From Trogon surrucura (lineage: Eukaryota; Chordata; Aves; Trogoniformes; Trogonidae): a DNA stretch of 64,000 nucleotides. How positions within the stretch are numbered: the first letter of the stretch is position 1; each line of letters starts with the position of its first letter. Below the pieces are notes generated by a model. It searched no databases, was not told the DNA's origin, and saw nothing but the letters and a program-made list of their open reading frames with translations. Shown here in pieces: positions 53,754 to 63,848 of this stretch. The stretch spans positions 32,699,099 through 32,763,098 of the forward strand of contig CM036658.1 of NCBI GenBank assembly GCA_020746105.1, read 5' to 3'. The position numbers and the translations under genes were made by a program.

Positions 53754-54110
53754 TATCCCCCTTTTTCTTTTTGGACAACCCAGGCTTCATCCGCTAGCTT
53801 GCTTATCATTTTCTTGATTATATTTCTCAAACAACTAAACATAACTAAGCCTATAACAATTAAAACTGCAATAACCAAAAATGTCTTAACTAAACTCTTA
53901 ATTCATCCTGTCAAAGTTCTCACACCCATCACCCTAAATCATCCAGACCCGCAGTCGCTGGGGAGCCCCTGTTGCAGCGAGGTTTCTGGAGAACCCTCCC
54001 GACAATTGGGAAGTCCTACGCAGTGCGTCCACTCGTAGGTGAGGTTTCCGAAGTCGCTGCAAGAGGGTCCAGCACTTACACTATTAAATAAACAACCTTA
54101 CATACGTTGA
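53754..54110 (-). pseudogene. env: env remnants (SU-like scrap and TM membrane segment)
   Basis: Between the RNase H remnant and the 3' LTR two short open stretches remain. At about 53942-54090 there is a cysteine-containing piece with GNLTYEW (a possible N-glycosylation site), ended by TGA at 53939-53941. At 53902 downward a basic-hydrophobic-basic segment (IKSLVKTFLVIAVLIVIGLV, then KKMISKLADEAW) resembles a transmembrane anchor and cytoplasmic tail, preceded by a TGA. Its frame runs on into the 3' LTR. The rest of env is deleted. Confidence 0.6.
53755..53771 (-). promoter_or_regulatory. polypurine tract
   Basis: The minus strand reads AAAAAGAAAAAGGGGGA immediately before the TA and the TG start of the 3' LTR. 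This is the expected plus-strand primer of reverse transcription. Confidence 0.85.
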
Positions 54111-54225
54111 ATGCGGGAACATCTGGTGTTGTTTGCCCCGTTGAATTCTTCCCACAGCTTGGCCAGGGCTGAAGGAAGAATACAAGGGAGTCTCCCTACC
54201 TATTTTGGTCCTTAATCACACACTT

Positions 54226-55089
54226 CTAACAAAGCAAAAAGCAGCTGGTTTCCCCCACCTTGCTTTTAGCTAAAGAAAGCTCACTTTGCTGGTTATTACC
54301 ATCAACCCTAACAACATATAAGGAATCAGAAACCACATTGAGAGGCTCTTTGCTCCAATTCTGGAAAGTCCAACGTACAGCTTTCAGTTCGAGTACTTGT
54401 AAGCTATCTGCAACGTCACCCTGGATTGTATGATGCTTCCACGCTCCCTGTTGTTGCCAGACACCTGCTGCGCTTCTCGTCTTCCGCCCTGCGTCTTTGA
54501 AGATCGTCCTTCCATCCACTGGTTGCTTTGAGCACAGGGGTTTTTCTAGCCATTTGTGTTGCTCAATTACTTGCCATAGTGGGCCCTTAGGACGCTTGTT
54601 GTGAACCAGACCAGAGTAGCCCAGCAATGCTTCCTGGATTTCGATGGAGTGCCACAGTTGCCATTCCAAGTCTTCATTTCTAACGGGAATACTAATGTCT
54701 GCCGGCTCCAACCCATCTATTTCCATTATTCGAGATCGGTCCTTTTGGATCAACGCGGCGATGGCTTCTGTTCTTTTCATTAGGCGAAATTTAGGTTGCA
54801 CTGGTAAGAATACCCATTCTATTATTCTTGCTGACTCTCCAGGGGATTCCTCCCCCTTTTTCTTTTGCCATTGAAGCACAATGGCAAGAGGGTTGGAATC
54901 TGTATTGATGATAAACAATGACAGGGGGCGATTCTCAAGACGGCATGCACTCCATCCTGTTTGTAATTTAGCAGTTACTTGTTCAAGCGCTTTTGTTTGT
55001 TCTGCTATTCACAGCCTGTCTTTAGTCATCGGCCACTGCTCCACCCATACAGGTAATCTTTTGTATGGGTGGCTGTTCGGCAGTGGCCG
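54226..55089 (-). pseudogene. pol: pol remnant: RT N-terminus joined to connection/RNase H, truncated
   Basis: Directly after the protease stop, in the same frame, comes a start-of-RT-like segment containing PVWVEQWP, broken by a TGA at 55009-55011. The reading then passes within about 20 codons into RT connection-like sequence and an RNase H N-terminal part, with FKDAG (first catalytic Asp), LELKAV (Glu) and SDSLYV (second Asp). The RT palm with its catalytic aspartates is absent, the RNase H is cut short, and no integrase is seen before the frame closes at 54226. The element therefore cannot make its own reverse transcriptase or integrase. Confidence 0.75.
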
Positions 55090-55935
55090 TCATGATAAAT
55101 GCTGATCAGTGGTTAATACCATTCCGAGTTGAGACAGCAAGTCTCTGCCTATCAGACCTTGAAGAGTTGAAGGTAACTGCATGACATATGGCCGAAAGAC
55201 TATTTGTTGTCCATCTTCAAAAACTATCGTCACAGGGTCTCTACTGGATTGAGGAGCTTTCATTCCTCCCACTCCCACAATTTGTGTCATGGGAGCCTGC
55301 AGGGGCCATGTGGGTGGCCAGTACGTTTGATTAATGATGGTGACATCCGCCCCGGTGTCGAGCATTGGTCTTAACTGAACTTGACTTTCCCCCCGTTGTA
55401 GGGTGACTCTTCTTTGTGGCCGGGAATTCATGTCTAGTGTCAAGAAGACGTCAAATCCTGATGACCCAAAGCCTTCATCTCCTCTTTGCTTTTGTCCCTC
55501 TTCTGGATGTGGCTGATGTGGATGGGCTGATTCAAGGGCAACGATCTGGGGAATCTTGCTTCCTTTTGGGATGGTGACAGGTGGTTGTAATGCATAAGCC
55601 ATAATCTTTATTTGACCTGTATAGTCGGCATCAATAACTCCCGGTAATACTACAACTCCTTGTTTGCTGGTAGATGACCGTCCCAGCAGCAACCCTCCAA
55701 CAAAAGAGTCAGTTGAAAATAATGGGCCAAATGCAGTTGTCGGGATTAACGCTACTTGTTCGTCTTGCAGTGTAACTTCTACTGCAGTTGCCACATCCAC
55801 GCCGAGGCTTCCCCAGGTAGCGGGTTTGTTTCGTTGTAGGAAACCGTCTGTGGCTTCAGTTGAGGTTGGGCGCTGATTTGTGTCTTGGCGCGCGGCCCCT
55901 GCGCGCTGCGCTTGTAGTTTTCCGACTTCCAGCAT
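55090..55935 (-). CDS. pro: dUTPase-protease frame (Pro), open
   Basis: This frame lies -1 relative to gag and overlaps its end by 157 bp. It is expected to be made as a Gag-Pro fusion by ribosomal frameshifting rather than from its own ATG. Counting from the ATG at 55935: a dUTPase at about 42-160 with SLGVDV (43-48), GRSS (85-88), GVIDADYTGQI (99-109), KIPQIV (127-132) and the glycine-rich motif RGDEGFGSSG (151-160); then an aspartic protease with catalytic DTG at 193-195, a flap glycine cluster GVGG (221-224) and the C-terminal GRDLLSQLG (263-271). dUTPase limits uracil in viral DNA, and the protease cleaves the polyproteins. dUTPase before protease is the betaretrovirus arrangement. The stop follows the protease directly, with no G-patch domain visible. 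Confidence 0.9.
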   Translation of the reverse strand: MLEVGKLQAQRAGAARQDTNQRPTSTEATDGFLQRNKPATWGSLGVDVATAVEVTLQDEQVALIPTTAFGPLFSTDSFVGGLLLGRSSTSKQGVVVLPGVIDADYTGQIKIMAYALQPPVTIPKGSKIPQIVALESAHPHQPHPEEGQKQRGDEGFGSSGFDVFLTLDMNSRPQRRVTLQRGESQVQLRPMLDTGADVTIINQTYWPPTWPLQAPMTQIVGVGGMKAPQSSRDPVTIVFEDGQQIVFRPYVMQLPSTLQGLIGRDLLSQLGMVLTTDQHLS

Positions 55936-58010
55936 GCCACAGTAGCATGGGTGTCACTATTACATATGTGACACCACACAGTCTTTTGGCATGTTATTCT
56001 CCAGTGTCCGGATTCTCCGCAGCAAAAGCACAGTCCTGCTGCTGGCCCACTGGCTGCTTTTTTCTTCGGATTACCACGCCGGCTGTTTTTCCTTCTGGAT
56101 AAAGCGGCTGCGATCACGTGTCCTTGCCTTTCAATGGCACCTTGCATGGCTGCAGTAAAGGCTGCAGCTTGGCTGCTTTGTTCTGCTCTTGATGCTCGTA
56201 ATAACATTTCATCCACTCCCATGCCCTGTGGTAAGGTGGCCAAAATGGCTTTAGTACTTGAATTGGAATTTTCAAAAGCAAGTGTACGGAACAAGTGTTC
56301 TTGCAATGGCTCAGTTAACTCGGTAGCGTCCTTTATGGCAGCAGACAATCGATCAACAAATTGATTAAATGGTTCGGTCGTCCCTTGTCGTACCGTTGCA
56401 TACGGGGGTGATTTTTTCTTTTCTGGGACTGATAACAGGGCTCGATGAGCCAGAGTCTGAGAAACTTGATGCATGATTGTCGGATACGTCACTTGGGTTG
56501 CAGTGGTGGCATAATTTCCGCTACCAGTCAACATATCTGCTTGTAGCCCATATAAAGGATCGTTAATTTCACGGTGTTTGTTGGCCTCTTCCAGAGCCAA
56601 TCTTTTCCATTCTCTCTCCCACAGTAAATACTGTGATGGGCTTAATAATAACGAAGCAATATTAGTGCAGTCATTTGGGCACAATACGTCTGCTGTAAAA
56701 ATGAACTGTATAATACTTCGTGCAGCTTCTGATCGGATGCCATGTGTGGTGACAGTCTGTTTTGCTTGCTGTAAGATCTTCCAATCGTGCGGTTCCCAGG
56801 TCCCGTGTCCATTATTAATAGTAACAGGACACGCAATCAAACTGGCTGCTTCCCAATCTCCCTCTATTATGGCATCTCTGATGACACCGCTCCATCGCTG
56901 TTGCAGAGGATCCTTTATGGTTCGAGTCTGAAAGTCAGGCTTGAATGAGGGAGCTGATGGTAGTGGGGGAGCTGAGGGTTCAACTGGTGGTACTATATGG
57001 GATAATGGTTGAATCTCTCGCGGGACCTTAGAAATGGTTTCTGGTTGCCTCCAAAGTGATGATGAGACTGGTTTAAGGGTTTCCTCTAATTCTTGCTGTC
57101 TAATTGATAATTCAGCGAGCTTGTTCAGGATCTCTTTCAGAGGTTCATTCAGATCTTCCTCTTTCTTGGTCCGAGGCCTCTCCATTCGCTGCATAACTTG
57201 ATCATTACCTCTGACGGATATGTCAGGACTCAGTTCCGATTCAGAATCCTCGTCGGAAAAGGGTATCAAAGGGTTAATTTTCGGGCGACAGTCGGCTCCG
57301 CCCTGTGCCTCCTCTTTCTGCTGGGCCGCGCCTCTCGAGTCCCGCGGCAGCGCCGCTTCCGGGTTTGGCTCAGTTACAACCGGCTTCTGTAACAAGTCTT
57401 TTAGAGGGGAGCACACCGGGGCCGCTGTACCCTTCATGGGGCGTGTCTGTCCTAGCCGAAAAAATGTCGCCAGTCGGGACGAGCAGGGGCTTTCTTCCTT
57501 TGCCTTTTTCCTTTCCTGCTCTCCCCCCAACGCTTCGATCGCCGCCGCGGCAACTTTATTTTCTGTTTGCATGATTTCTAGAGTGCGTATTACGGTTTTC
57601 CAAACAGTTCCTAGTCCTTTTGCTTCTTTTCCTTCTTTTCCTCCCTCTAAAGTACAGTCCCACAATAGATTTCCTACTTCACGCCATTCCGTTGAGCTAA
57701 AGATTAACGACGGGTCGTTCATTTTCTCCCGCTTCCGAGCCCATTGGATCAGGGCCAGTATATCTCGCTCCTTCACTTTTTCTCCTCTCTTAGAGAGTAT
57801 ATCAACAAGGAGGCGAGTTGCCGCGTCAGTTTCCATCGCGGTCTTACCTTGGCAGGGGCTTGATCGGCCACTCAAAGTCTGGTCTCCGGTGCCCTTTTGG
57901 TCACACCTGGAATTCTCCTGCCTCCGGCTCTCCAGCTCCCAAATCGGCTCACGTCCGATGCTTTGGAGTCTTTCCATATTCAAGCAATCTGCATTTAAGC
58001 AATTCCCCAT
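55779..58010 (-). CDS. gag: retroviral Gag polyprotein (open, 743 aa)
   Basis: This is an uninterrupted structural polyprotein that would assemble the particle. Visible features in order: Met-Gly at the N-terminus (MGNCLN), a likely myristoylation signal for membrane targeting; a helical matrix region at about 60-160; a probable coiled coil at about 283-312; two PSAP late motifs at about 345-354, which recruit TSG101 for budding; capsid at about 360-610 with the major homology region around 542-555 (QG..EP...FVDRL); a basic linker at 639-651; and two CCHC zinc knuckles, C661-C664-H669-C674 and C680-C683-H688-C693. The last ~50 codons overlap the protease frame. The length is large for an avian Gag but normal for betaretroviruses. 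The start lies only 23 bp from the LTR, so there is almost no leader. Confidence 0.9.
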   Translation of the reverse strand: MGNCLNADCLNMERLQSIGREPIWELESRRQENSRCDQKGTGDQTLSGRSSPCQGKTAMETDAATRLLVDILSKRGEKVKERDILALIQWARKREKMNDPSLIFSSTEWREVGNLLWDCTLEGGKEGKEAKGLGTVWKTVIRTLEIMQTENKVAAAAIEALGGEQERKKAKEESPCSSRLATFFRLGQTRPMKGTAAPVCSPLKDLLQKPVVTEPNPEAALPRDSRGAAQQKEEAQGGADCRPKINPLIPFSDEDSESELSPDISVRGNDQVMQRMERPRTKKEEDLNEPLKEILNKLAELSIRQQELEETLKPVSSSLWRQPETISKVPREIQPLSHIVPPVEPSAPPLPSAPSFKPDFQTRTIKDPLQQRWSGVIRDAIIEGDWEAASLIACPVTINNGHGTWEPHDWKILQQAKQTVTTHGIRSEAARSIIQFIFTADVLCPNDCTNIASLLLSPSQYLLWEREWKRLALEEANKHREINDPLYGLQADMLTGSGNYATTATQVTYPTIMHQVSQTLAHRALLSVPEKKKSPPYATVRQGTTEPFNQFVDRLSAAIKDATELTEPLQEHLFRTLAFENSNSSTKAILATLPQGMGVDEMLLRASRAEQSSQAAAFTAAMQGAIERQGHVIAAALSRRKNSRRGNPKKKAASGPAAGLCFCCGESGHWRITCQKTVWCHICNSDTHATVACWKSENYKRSAQGPRAKTQISAQPQLKPQTVSYNETNPLPGEASAWMWQLQ
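55917..55923 (-). promoter_or_regulatory. candidate -1 frameshift heptamer G-GAA-AAC
   Basis: In the gag/pro overlap the minus strand reads GGAAAAC, in gag frame as G GAA AAC. A one-base slip back gives GGA AAA and enters the open pro frame. The AAAAC part matches well-known retroviral slippery sites; the first triplet is imperfect. A stem or pseudoknot downstream is likely in the GC-rich sequence but was not folded. Confidence 0.5.
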
Positions 58011-58013
58011 TTT

Positions 58014-58031
58014 CAGCCTGTTCGGGCGCCA
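58014..58031 (-). promoter_or_regulatory. primer binding site (tRNA-Lys type)
   Basis: Two bases after the 5' LTR the minus strand reads TGGCGCCCGAACAGG, the complement of the tRNA-Lys(3) 3' end, with mismatches only in the last three of 18 positions. A lysine primer supports ERVK/betaretrovirus-like affinity. The gag ATG follows only three bases later. Confidence 0.88.
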
Positions 58032-58033
58032 AA

Positions 58034-58410
58034 TGAAGAGGGTCCCGTCGGAGAGCCGGTCAAGACAAAGACGAATCCCACCGATATAGCTTCAAGTAGT
58101 TCTCCCTTTATTGCTCCGGACAGCTCAAGATATACAGTTCAGCAGTGTCCCCGCGCCTGCCCCTTAACCGAGTTGGTCAGTTACAGGTTCACACGCGCCA
58201 GCGTTTTATTGGGTAGTGCCATTCCACTAAGCAAGCGGCTCTCACCCCCCCTTTCTCCCCCTGGCAAGGCTCTTCACAAAACAGATAAAACCTCCTCCTC
58301 CCCGTGTTCCAAGGCAGCTTCAAGGACAGAGCCTCTGTTTAGGCCTAAGCTGGGTTGTCCACGCTTTTAAAGTTATACCGCACCTCTGCTCCACAAGAAA
58401 TTCCTCTACA
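58034..58410 (-). repeat. provirus 5' LTR
   Basis: This 377-bp LTR begins TGTAGAGGAATTTC and ends CCTCTTCA on the minus strand, with TG...CA ends. A TATA-like AATAAAACGC lies at 58201-58210 and an AATAAA poly(A) signal at 58107-58112. The predicted R region lies between them and U5 is short. It is base-for-base the same as the 3' LTR as far as I can read. Confidence 0.93.
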
Positions 58411-58416
58411 CTATGT
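58411..58416. repeat. target-site duplication CTATGT (right)
   Basis: This hexamer directly abuts the 5' LTR and matches the left copy exactly, which marks this as a proper integration with both ends intact. Confidence 0.9.
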
Positions 58417-60691
58417 TATATATTTAACTGTAGACTAGTAATCATGGAGCCTTTACATAGAAGTATTTATATAAATTCTAAGTTTCCAGCTTTGCATGAA
58501 GGGTTTGCAAACACTGAGCAGGAGAAAAGTTGACATAATTTTGCGCATTTACTAGCGTAGAAATAGACACTGACATGGGAGTGATTGCCTTGCTACAGTT
58601 GACTGGCTAGTTAGCCTTGTGACCCAACACAAGTTTGGTCTGCCACCTTATTCAAAACTCACATCTCTTAATTTATGTGTTAAAACCTCGGGCATTCTTT
58701 GTCTTTAGCACACCTTCACATCTTAGAAGTCACAATAATGGCCTTAGCTTTCATTGTGGCCTCTTCTGGACTACATGATGGTGTGGTTTTTTCTCAGACC
58801 TGTGACAACAGAAATTGAATATAGACAAATTGTTAAATAATGAGTGTCTTTGGTGGCTAACTTTCTGGCTTAAAGTCTAACAAAGTGCAGTCAAGGCAAA
58901 CAACAAGATGCTGTGCATTGTTATTTTGTTTTCTGATTTTTCAAGTTTGAAAAATGGCAGGAGATGCATCGTGGAGTCTTCAAAATTGAGAAGATCCCAA
59001 TAAGGCAATGCCCAAGCATACAGGAGGTTAGTGGAGAAAGAACCATCTTTACGTGCGTAAAAACATAGAGAAGCATATTATTAATTTGCTTGAGACTGAC
59101 TTCTTTGTAGTAATATCATCTCTAAGAAAGCAGAGGGTGAAGATCTTCTTCCAAATAGATATGAATTGTAAGCAAGGGAAATACAGTGAAATGGAAATAC
59201 GGTGGAAGGGATATACAGCGGAAGGCACAATGAGTTCAAATTAAACAATCAGGTTTTGGACAGAAGACTGAAAAATAGGCTATAGTTTAATATATACCTG
59301 AGATTTCATCTGTTCTTAAGCCACAGGAGGATAACGCATAGCTGTAAGCAAATCATCCACATGGACAAGGAAAAGATAGGCAAAATAAATTCACAGTATC
59401 ACAAACGATTTAACCTGCATAACTGAGAGTGGAGAGGGGCGAGCAAGGAGAAGGACCAACAGGCCTTCATTGATCTGCTTCCCCTTATTTTAAACAATAG
59501 CTTTCGAAAGCAAACTTATTCCATAGGGAAAGCATACTCTGTTTAGACATATAAGGTAAAAAGATGCTCTTATGTCATCTGGAGAGTGGCCAGTTCATAA
59601 GAGACTAAGAAATGTTCTCTGCCTTTTCGGGTAAGGGATTTTGTTTAAAGCCACAATGTCATGCTGTGTGGCATTGTGTGATTGCCCAACAAAAACTGTC
59701 AGATATGGGCACTCTGTTTTAATTTTTATCTATATGTATCTTCCACAAAGTGTCACAGTCAGTATAAACATAACACTGGTCTTACTGTTTCTCTCTCTTT
59801 TTTTCTTTTTTTCCTGATGTAGAGCTACCCTAATAGGGATTATACTTGTGTGCTATCAGCTGCTTATTTGGTTTTGAGGGGAAACTTAGCAGGAGCGTTG
59901 CAACAATAAAGAGTCATTTTCAAATCACAACCAAATTTGCCTATTTTGTTATCTTTATCTTGGCTCTTATAATTTTATGGGTTTTTTTCAGGCTTTGTGC
60001 TATATTTTCAAGGCTGCAGTAAGTATGTTTGTGCTGGAGTTTTCTTAACTTTATATTTACCCATGATTGCGACAGAGGCATAGTCCATGTTAAAAAAACA
60101 CAGAGTAACACCAGTGAATTCAGTAATGCAATTCTAAAGGTTTACACCAATCTGGATTTAATCACAAGAATCAAAAAAAAATTAAAATGTAGCCTTACCA
60201 AAGGAATTAACTTCAGAAACTATTTGTGGTTTTGCCTTTAAGTGGAAAGAGAGTGAAACGGATTCAAACCTGTCTGTTTCAGATCTTGAGATTATTTCCG
60301 AGGAAGGGTTCCATCTTCCTGTCTGTGTAAATCGACTCCATCCTCTTGAAGAGGTGCTTATTCAGTCAAGTCCAGAATGCATCTGTGGCATGCCTGGAAC
60401 AAGAAACCAGTCCCTAACTACATTGTCAGTTTTTTTCCTACCTTGAGAAATATGGCTCAGAGATGGTGTGGACTGTTTTGACTCTTGACACAAGTCAAAG
60501 GATACTTTGGGACCAGTGAGGTGTATAAAGCAACAACACCGAATCTGACTGCCAAACAGAGAATGTTTTAACCACCATAGCAAATATATGTGTGGTTTTA
60601 GGCTAAAAGCGTAAGTATTGAGGTGTCATTAGTTGGAAGGAGCAACAAGTCTTTCAGAGGTATCAACTCAGAAGGAGCTTGTGGTGTTAAT
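58417..60691. other. intergenic, provirus to CR1
   Basis: Unique AT-rich sequence. No gene, repeat family or regulatory motif recognised. Confidence 0.6.
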
Positions 60692-61830
60692 CACAGAATC
60701 ACAGAATGTTAGGTGTTCGAAGGGACCTTGAAAGATCATCTAACCCAACCCCCCTGCCAGAGCAGGATCACCTACAGTAGGTCACACAGGAAAGCGTCCA
60801 GGTAGATTTTGAATGTCTCCAGAGAAAGAAACTCCACAACCTCCCTGGGCAGCCTGTGCCAGTGCTCTGTCACCCTCACAGTGAAAAAGCTTTTCCTAAT
60901 GTTTTTGTGGAACCTCTTATGCTCCAGCTTGCACCCGTTGCCCCTTGTCCTATCACTGCACATCCAAGAAGAACGTGGCTCCATCCTGACACTCACTATT
61001 TAGATATTTATAAACATTAATGAGGTCACCCCTCAATCTTCTCCAAGCTACAGAGACCCAGCTCCTTCAGCCTTTCCTCATAAGGGAGATGTTCCACCCC
61101 CTTAATCCTTGATATGTCTTGATATGCCTTGATATGCCTAGAGACATTGCCAAGGATAGGTTGTTCCGTGACCTTTCCAGGGATGGAGGTGAGGCTGACT
61201 GGACTGTAGTTACCCGGGTCCTCCTTCCTGCCCTTTTTGAAGACTGCAGTGACATTCGCTTTCCTCCAGTCCTTAGGCACTGTTGCCCACGACTTACAAG
61301 TATGATGGAGAGTGGCCTAGCAACAACTTCTGCCAGCTCCCTCAGCACCCGTGGGTGCATCCCATCAGGGCCCATGGATGTGTGGATGTTCAGATTGCCT
61401 ACCTGATCCCTAACGCAGTCCTCCTCAACAAACGCCAACTCCTCCTTTATCCTGACTTGCTCTGGGGCCTCAGGGCCCTGGGGCTTCTGAGGACAGTCTC
61501 CGGCAGTACAGACAGAGGCAAAGAAGGCATTCAGTAACTCTGCCTTGTCTGCATCCTCTGTCACCAGGGCACCCACGCATTCAGCAGTGGGCCTACATTG
61601 CCTCTGGTGTTAGTTTTGTCAGCAATGTATTTGAAGAAGCCCTTCCTGTTGTCATTGACCTCCCTTGCAAGGTTTAATTCCAAGGAGGCCTTAGCTTTCC
61701 TAGTTGCCTACATCCTCTCACATGCATTCTTGGGATCTGCTCCAGGAAGTTTCTCCTTGTGAGAGATATCTCTGTGTTGGAGGAGTAGATCTTAGTCCAC
61801 AGAGAAGGGCCTCTTGTAGGGAAGAAAAGT
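60692..61830 (-). mobile_element. CR1 copy with internal deletion (about 1.1 kb)
   Basis: Minus-strand CR1 from 3' tail to the region upstream of [54 protein letters not shown], then directly [16 protein letters not shown] and the C-terminus ending FLCDLL. The RT catalytic half between SRHIK and KGVEHLP is deleted, and a 10-bp unit is tripled at the join. It reaches further 5' than any other copy here. Confidence 0.9.
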
Positions 61831-61879
61831 GGTGACACATTCAATTTGGGAGAGTATCCCCAAAACCTTGGTCACTTGA

Positions 61880-62287
61880 TTGGAAGGGACCTCAAAGGTC
61901 ATCTGGTTCAACCGTTTAAGGTAAAGAAATATAGTTTAAGTGAGATGGCCCAGCACCCTGTCAAGCTGAGCCTTAACACTGCCTAAGGCTGGGGAATACA
62001 CCACATTTCTTGGAAGACTATTCCAATGCCTGATTGTTCTCATGGTGAAAAATTTTCCTCTGGAGTCCAACCAGAATTTCCCCAGGAGCAACTTGTGCCC
62101 ATTACCCCTTGTCTTTTCCACATGACTCCTCGTCAAAAGGCAGTCTCCCATCTTTTTGGTAGCCACCCTTTATGTACTGGTACAATGACTGGTCCCAAGG
62201 AATGATTCCCTCACTAGCACACGCTCCTGGAGATTGCCTCTGGCAATCTGCAGCTGTTCCCCATTCAAGTTTCAGATGAACCGTCAT
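61880..62287 (-). mobile_element. older CR1 fragment (about 400 bp)
   Basis: The tail on plus reads TTGGAAGGGACCTCAAAGGT. The minus frame encodes TRGNGHKLLLGKFWLDSRGK and TIRHWNSLPRNVVYSPALGS, ending in the CR1 C-terminus. A different and older subfamily than its left neighbour, and immediately upstream of it in the same orientation. Confidence 0.85.
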
Positions 62288-63038
62288 TCCTCAAAAAGTG
62301 TAAGAGTGCCCATCATGAATGACAACACCTATCCTGTAAGAAGACTGAGTGTAAGTTACAGTATTTGAAATCTGTCATGTCTTACACGAAGAAACTCATG
62401 GAACTGAAGACACTTTTCCATCCAGTGACGAAATACCCAGTCTGTTTACCTCTAGCTATATAATGTATGACTGATCAAGGTTGACCATGTCATATGCTGT
62501 AAAAAAAAACCAAAATGCTGGCTGAACATGTTAGTCTCAGTCTTGTAGCCTGGGCAGCAGAAAGAATTTCAAAGTCATTTCAATTCTCCTCTGTTTTATA
62601 CACAGGGGGACATGGAAAGTTGTGACCTAGTCTCAAAGAACAGCTTTATCTGAAATGACTTCTGCCTCATCTCTACAAGACTGAATGCATTAGGAGGAAA
62701 AGACACTTGGACAAGCACTCATGAAAGAAAGAGCTGTGTCACACATCTGAGTAAATTAAATAGGCCAGACAAAAAACTTTACCACTAATGCGGTTCAGCT
62801 TTCCAGGGTAAGAAACTTGTCTTCCCACAGCGTTGTAGACACCTTCAGTTTTAGAAAGCCAAGATTTAGAGAGGACTAACTAGATGCTTCAGTAAAGCTC
62901 GCAAGGATGAGAAAGAGTGCAATACATACTTTTACTTTATGGGGAAGGTTGAAGTCTGCTAGGTAGGCCGCAATAAAGAAACACAAGCCCCACTGCCAGG
63001 TACTTCAATAAGAAACACTCCATAAAGCTAGGATTTAG
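62288..63038. other. intergenic downstream of ARL14EPL
   Basis: Unique sequence between the older CR1 and the ARL14EPL 3' end. Nothing coding recognised. Confidence 0.6.
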
Positions 63039-63044
63039 TTTAAT
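63039..63044 (-). promoter_or_regulatory. candidate poly(A) signal of ARL14EPL
   Basis: On the minus strand this reads ATTAAA, about 55 bases after the ARL14EPL stop codon. It is the closest hexamer of the poly(A)-signal type that I noticed. A transcript 3' end has not been demonstrated. Confidence 0.4.
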
Positions 63045-63097
63045 AAAGTATGATGGAAGATGAACTTTCCTCAGGCACAAAAAATATCTTAATAAAA

Positions 63098-63469
<372 letters not shown>

Positions 63470-63635
63470 TCAACAGGCACTGTTAATAAAAATCAAAATG
63501 TGACAAAGAAGTACATCAGAATTCTCTTAAGTCACACAGAAAAACTTGTTTTCCCAGTACAGTGCAGAAATCTCTCTGCAAAACATGAATGCATTTATTC
63601 ATTTAGTTCATATTCACTAAACAGCATACCAGTCA

Positions 63636-63848
<213 letters not shown>

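Larger units (their letters stand above)
53377..58410 (-). mobile_element. betaretrovirus-like endogenous provirus, internally deleted
   Basis: This 5,034-bp provirus is read on the minus strand: 5' LTR (58034-58410), Lys-type primer site, gag, overlapping dUTPase-protease frame, pol and env remnants, polypurine tract, 3' LTR (53377-53753). A 6-bp direct repeat CTATGT flanks it, and 6-bp duplications are typical of alpha/betaretroviruses and ERVK-type elements. The two LTRs show no difference on direct reading, so insertion is recent. Gag and protease frames have no stops, whereas the reverse transcriptase core, integrase and most of env are missing, so it could move only with help from an intact relative. 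It lies between COMMD10 and ARL14EPL in their transcriptional direction. Confidence 0.93.

Noticed and set aside
55664..58089. Plus-strand open frames up to 289 codons inside the provirus
   Set aside because: They are shadows of the gag and pro frames on the minus strand, with no domains of their own.
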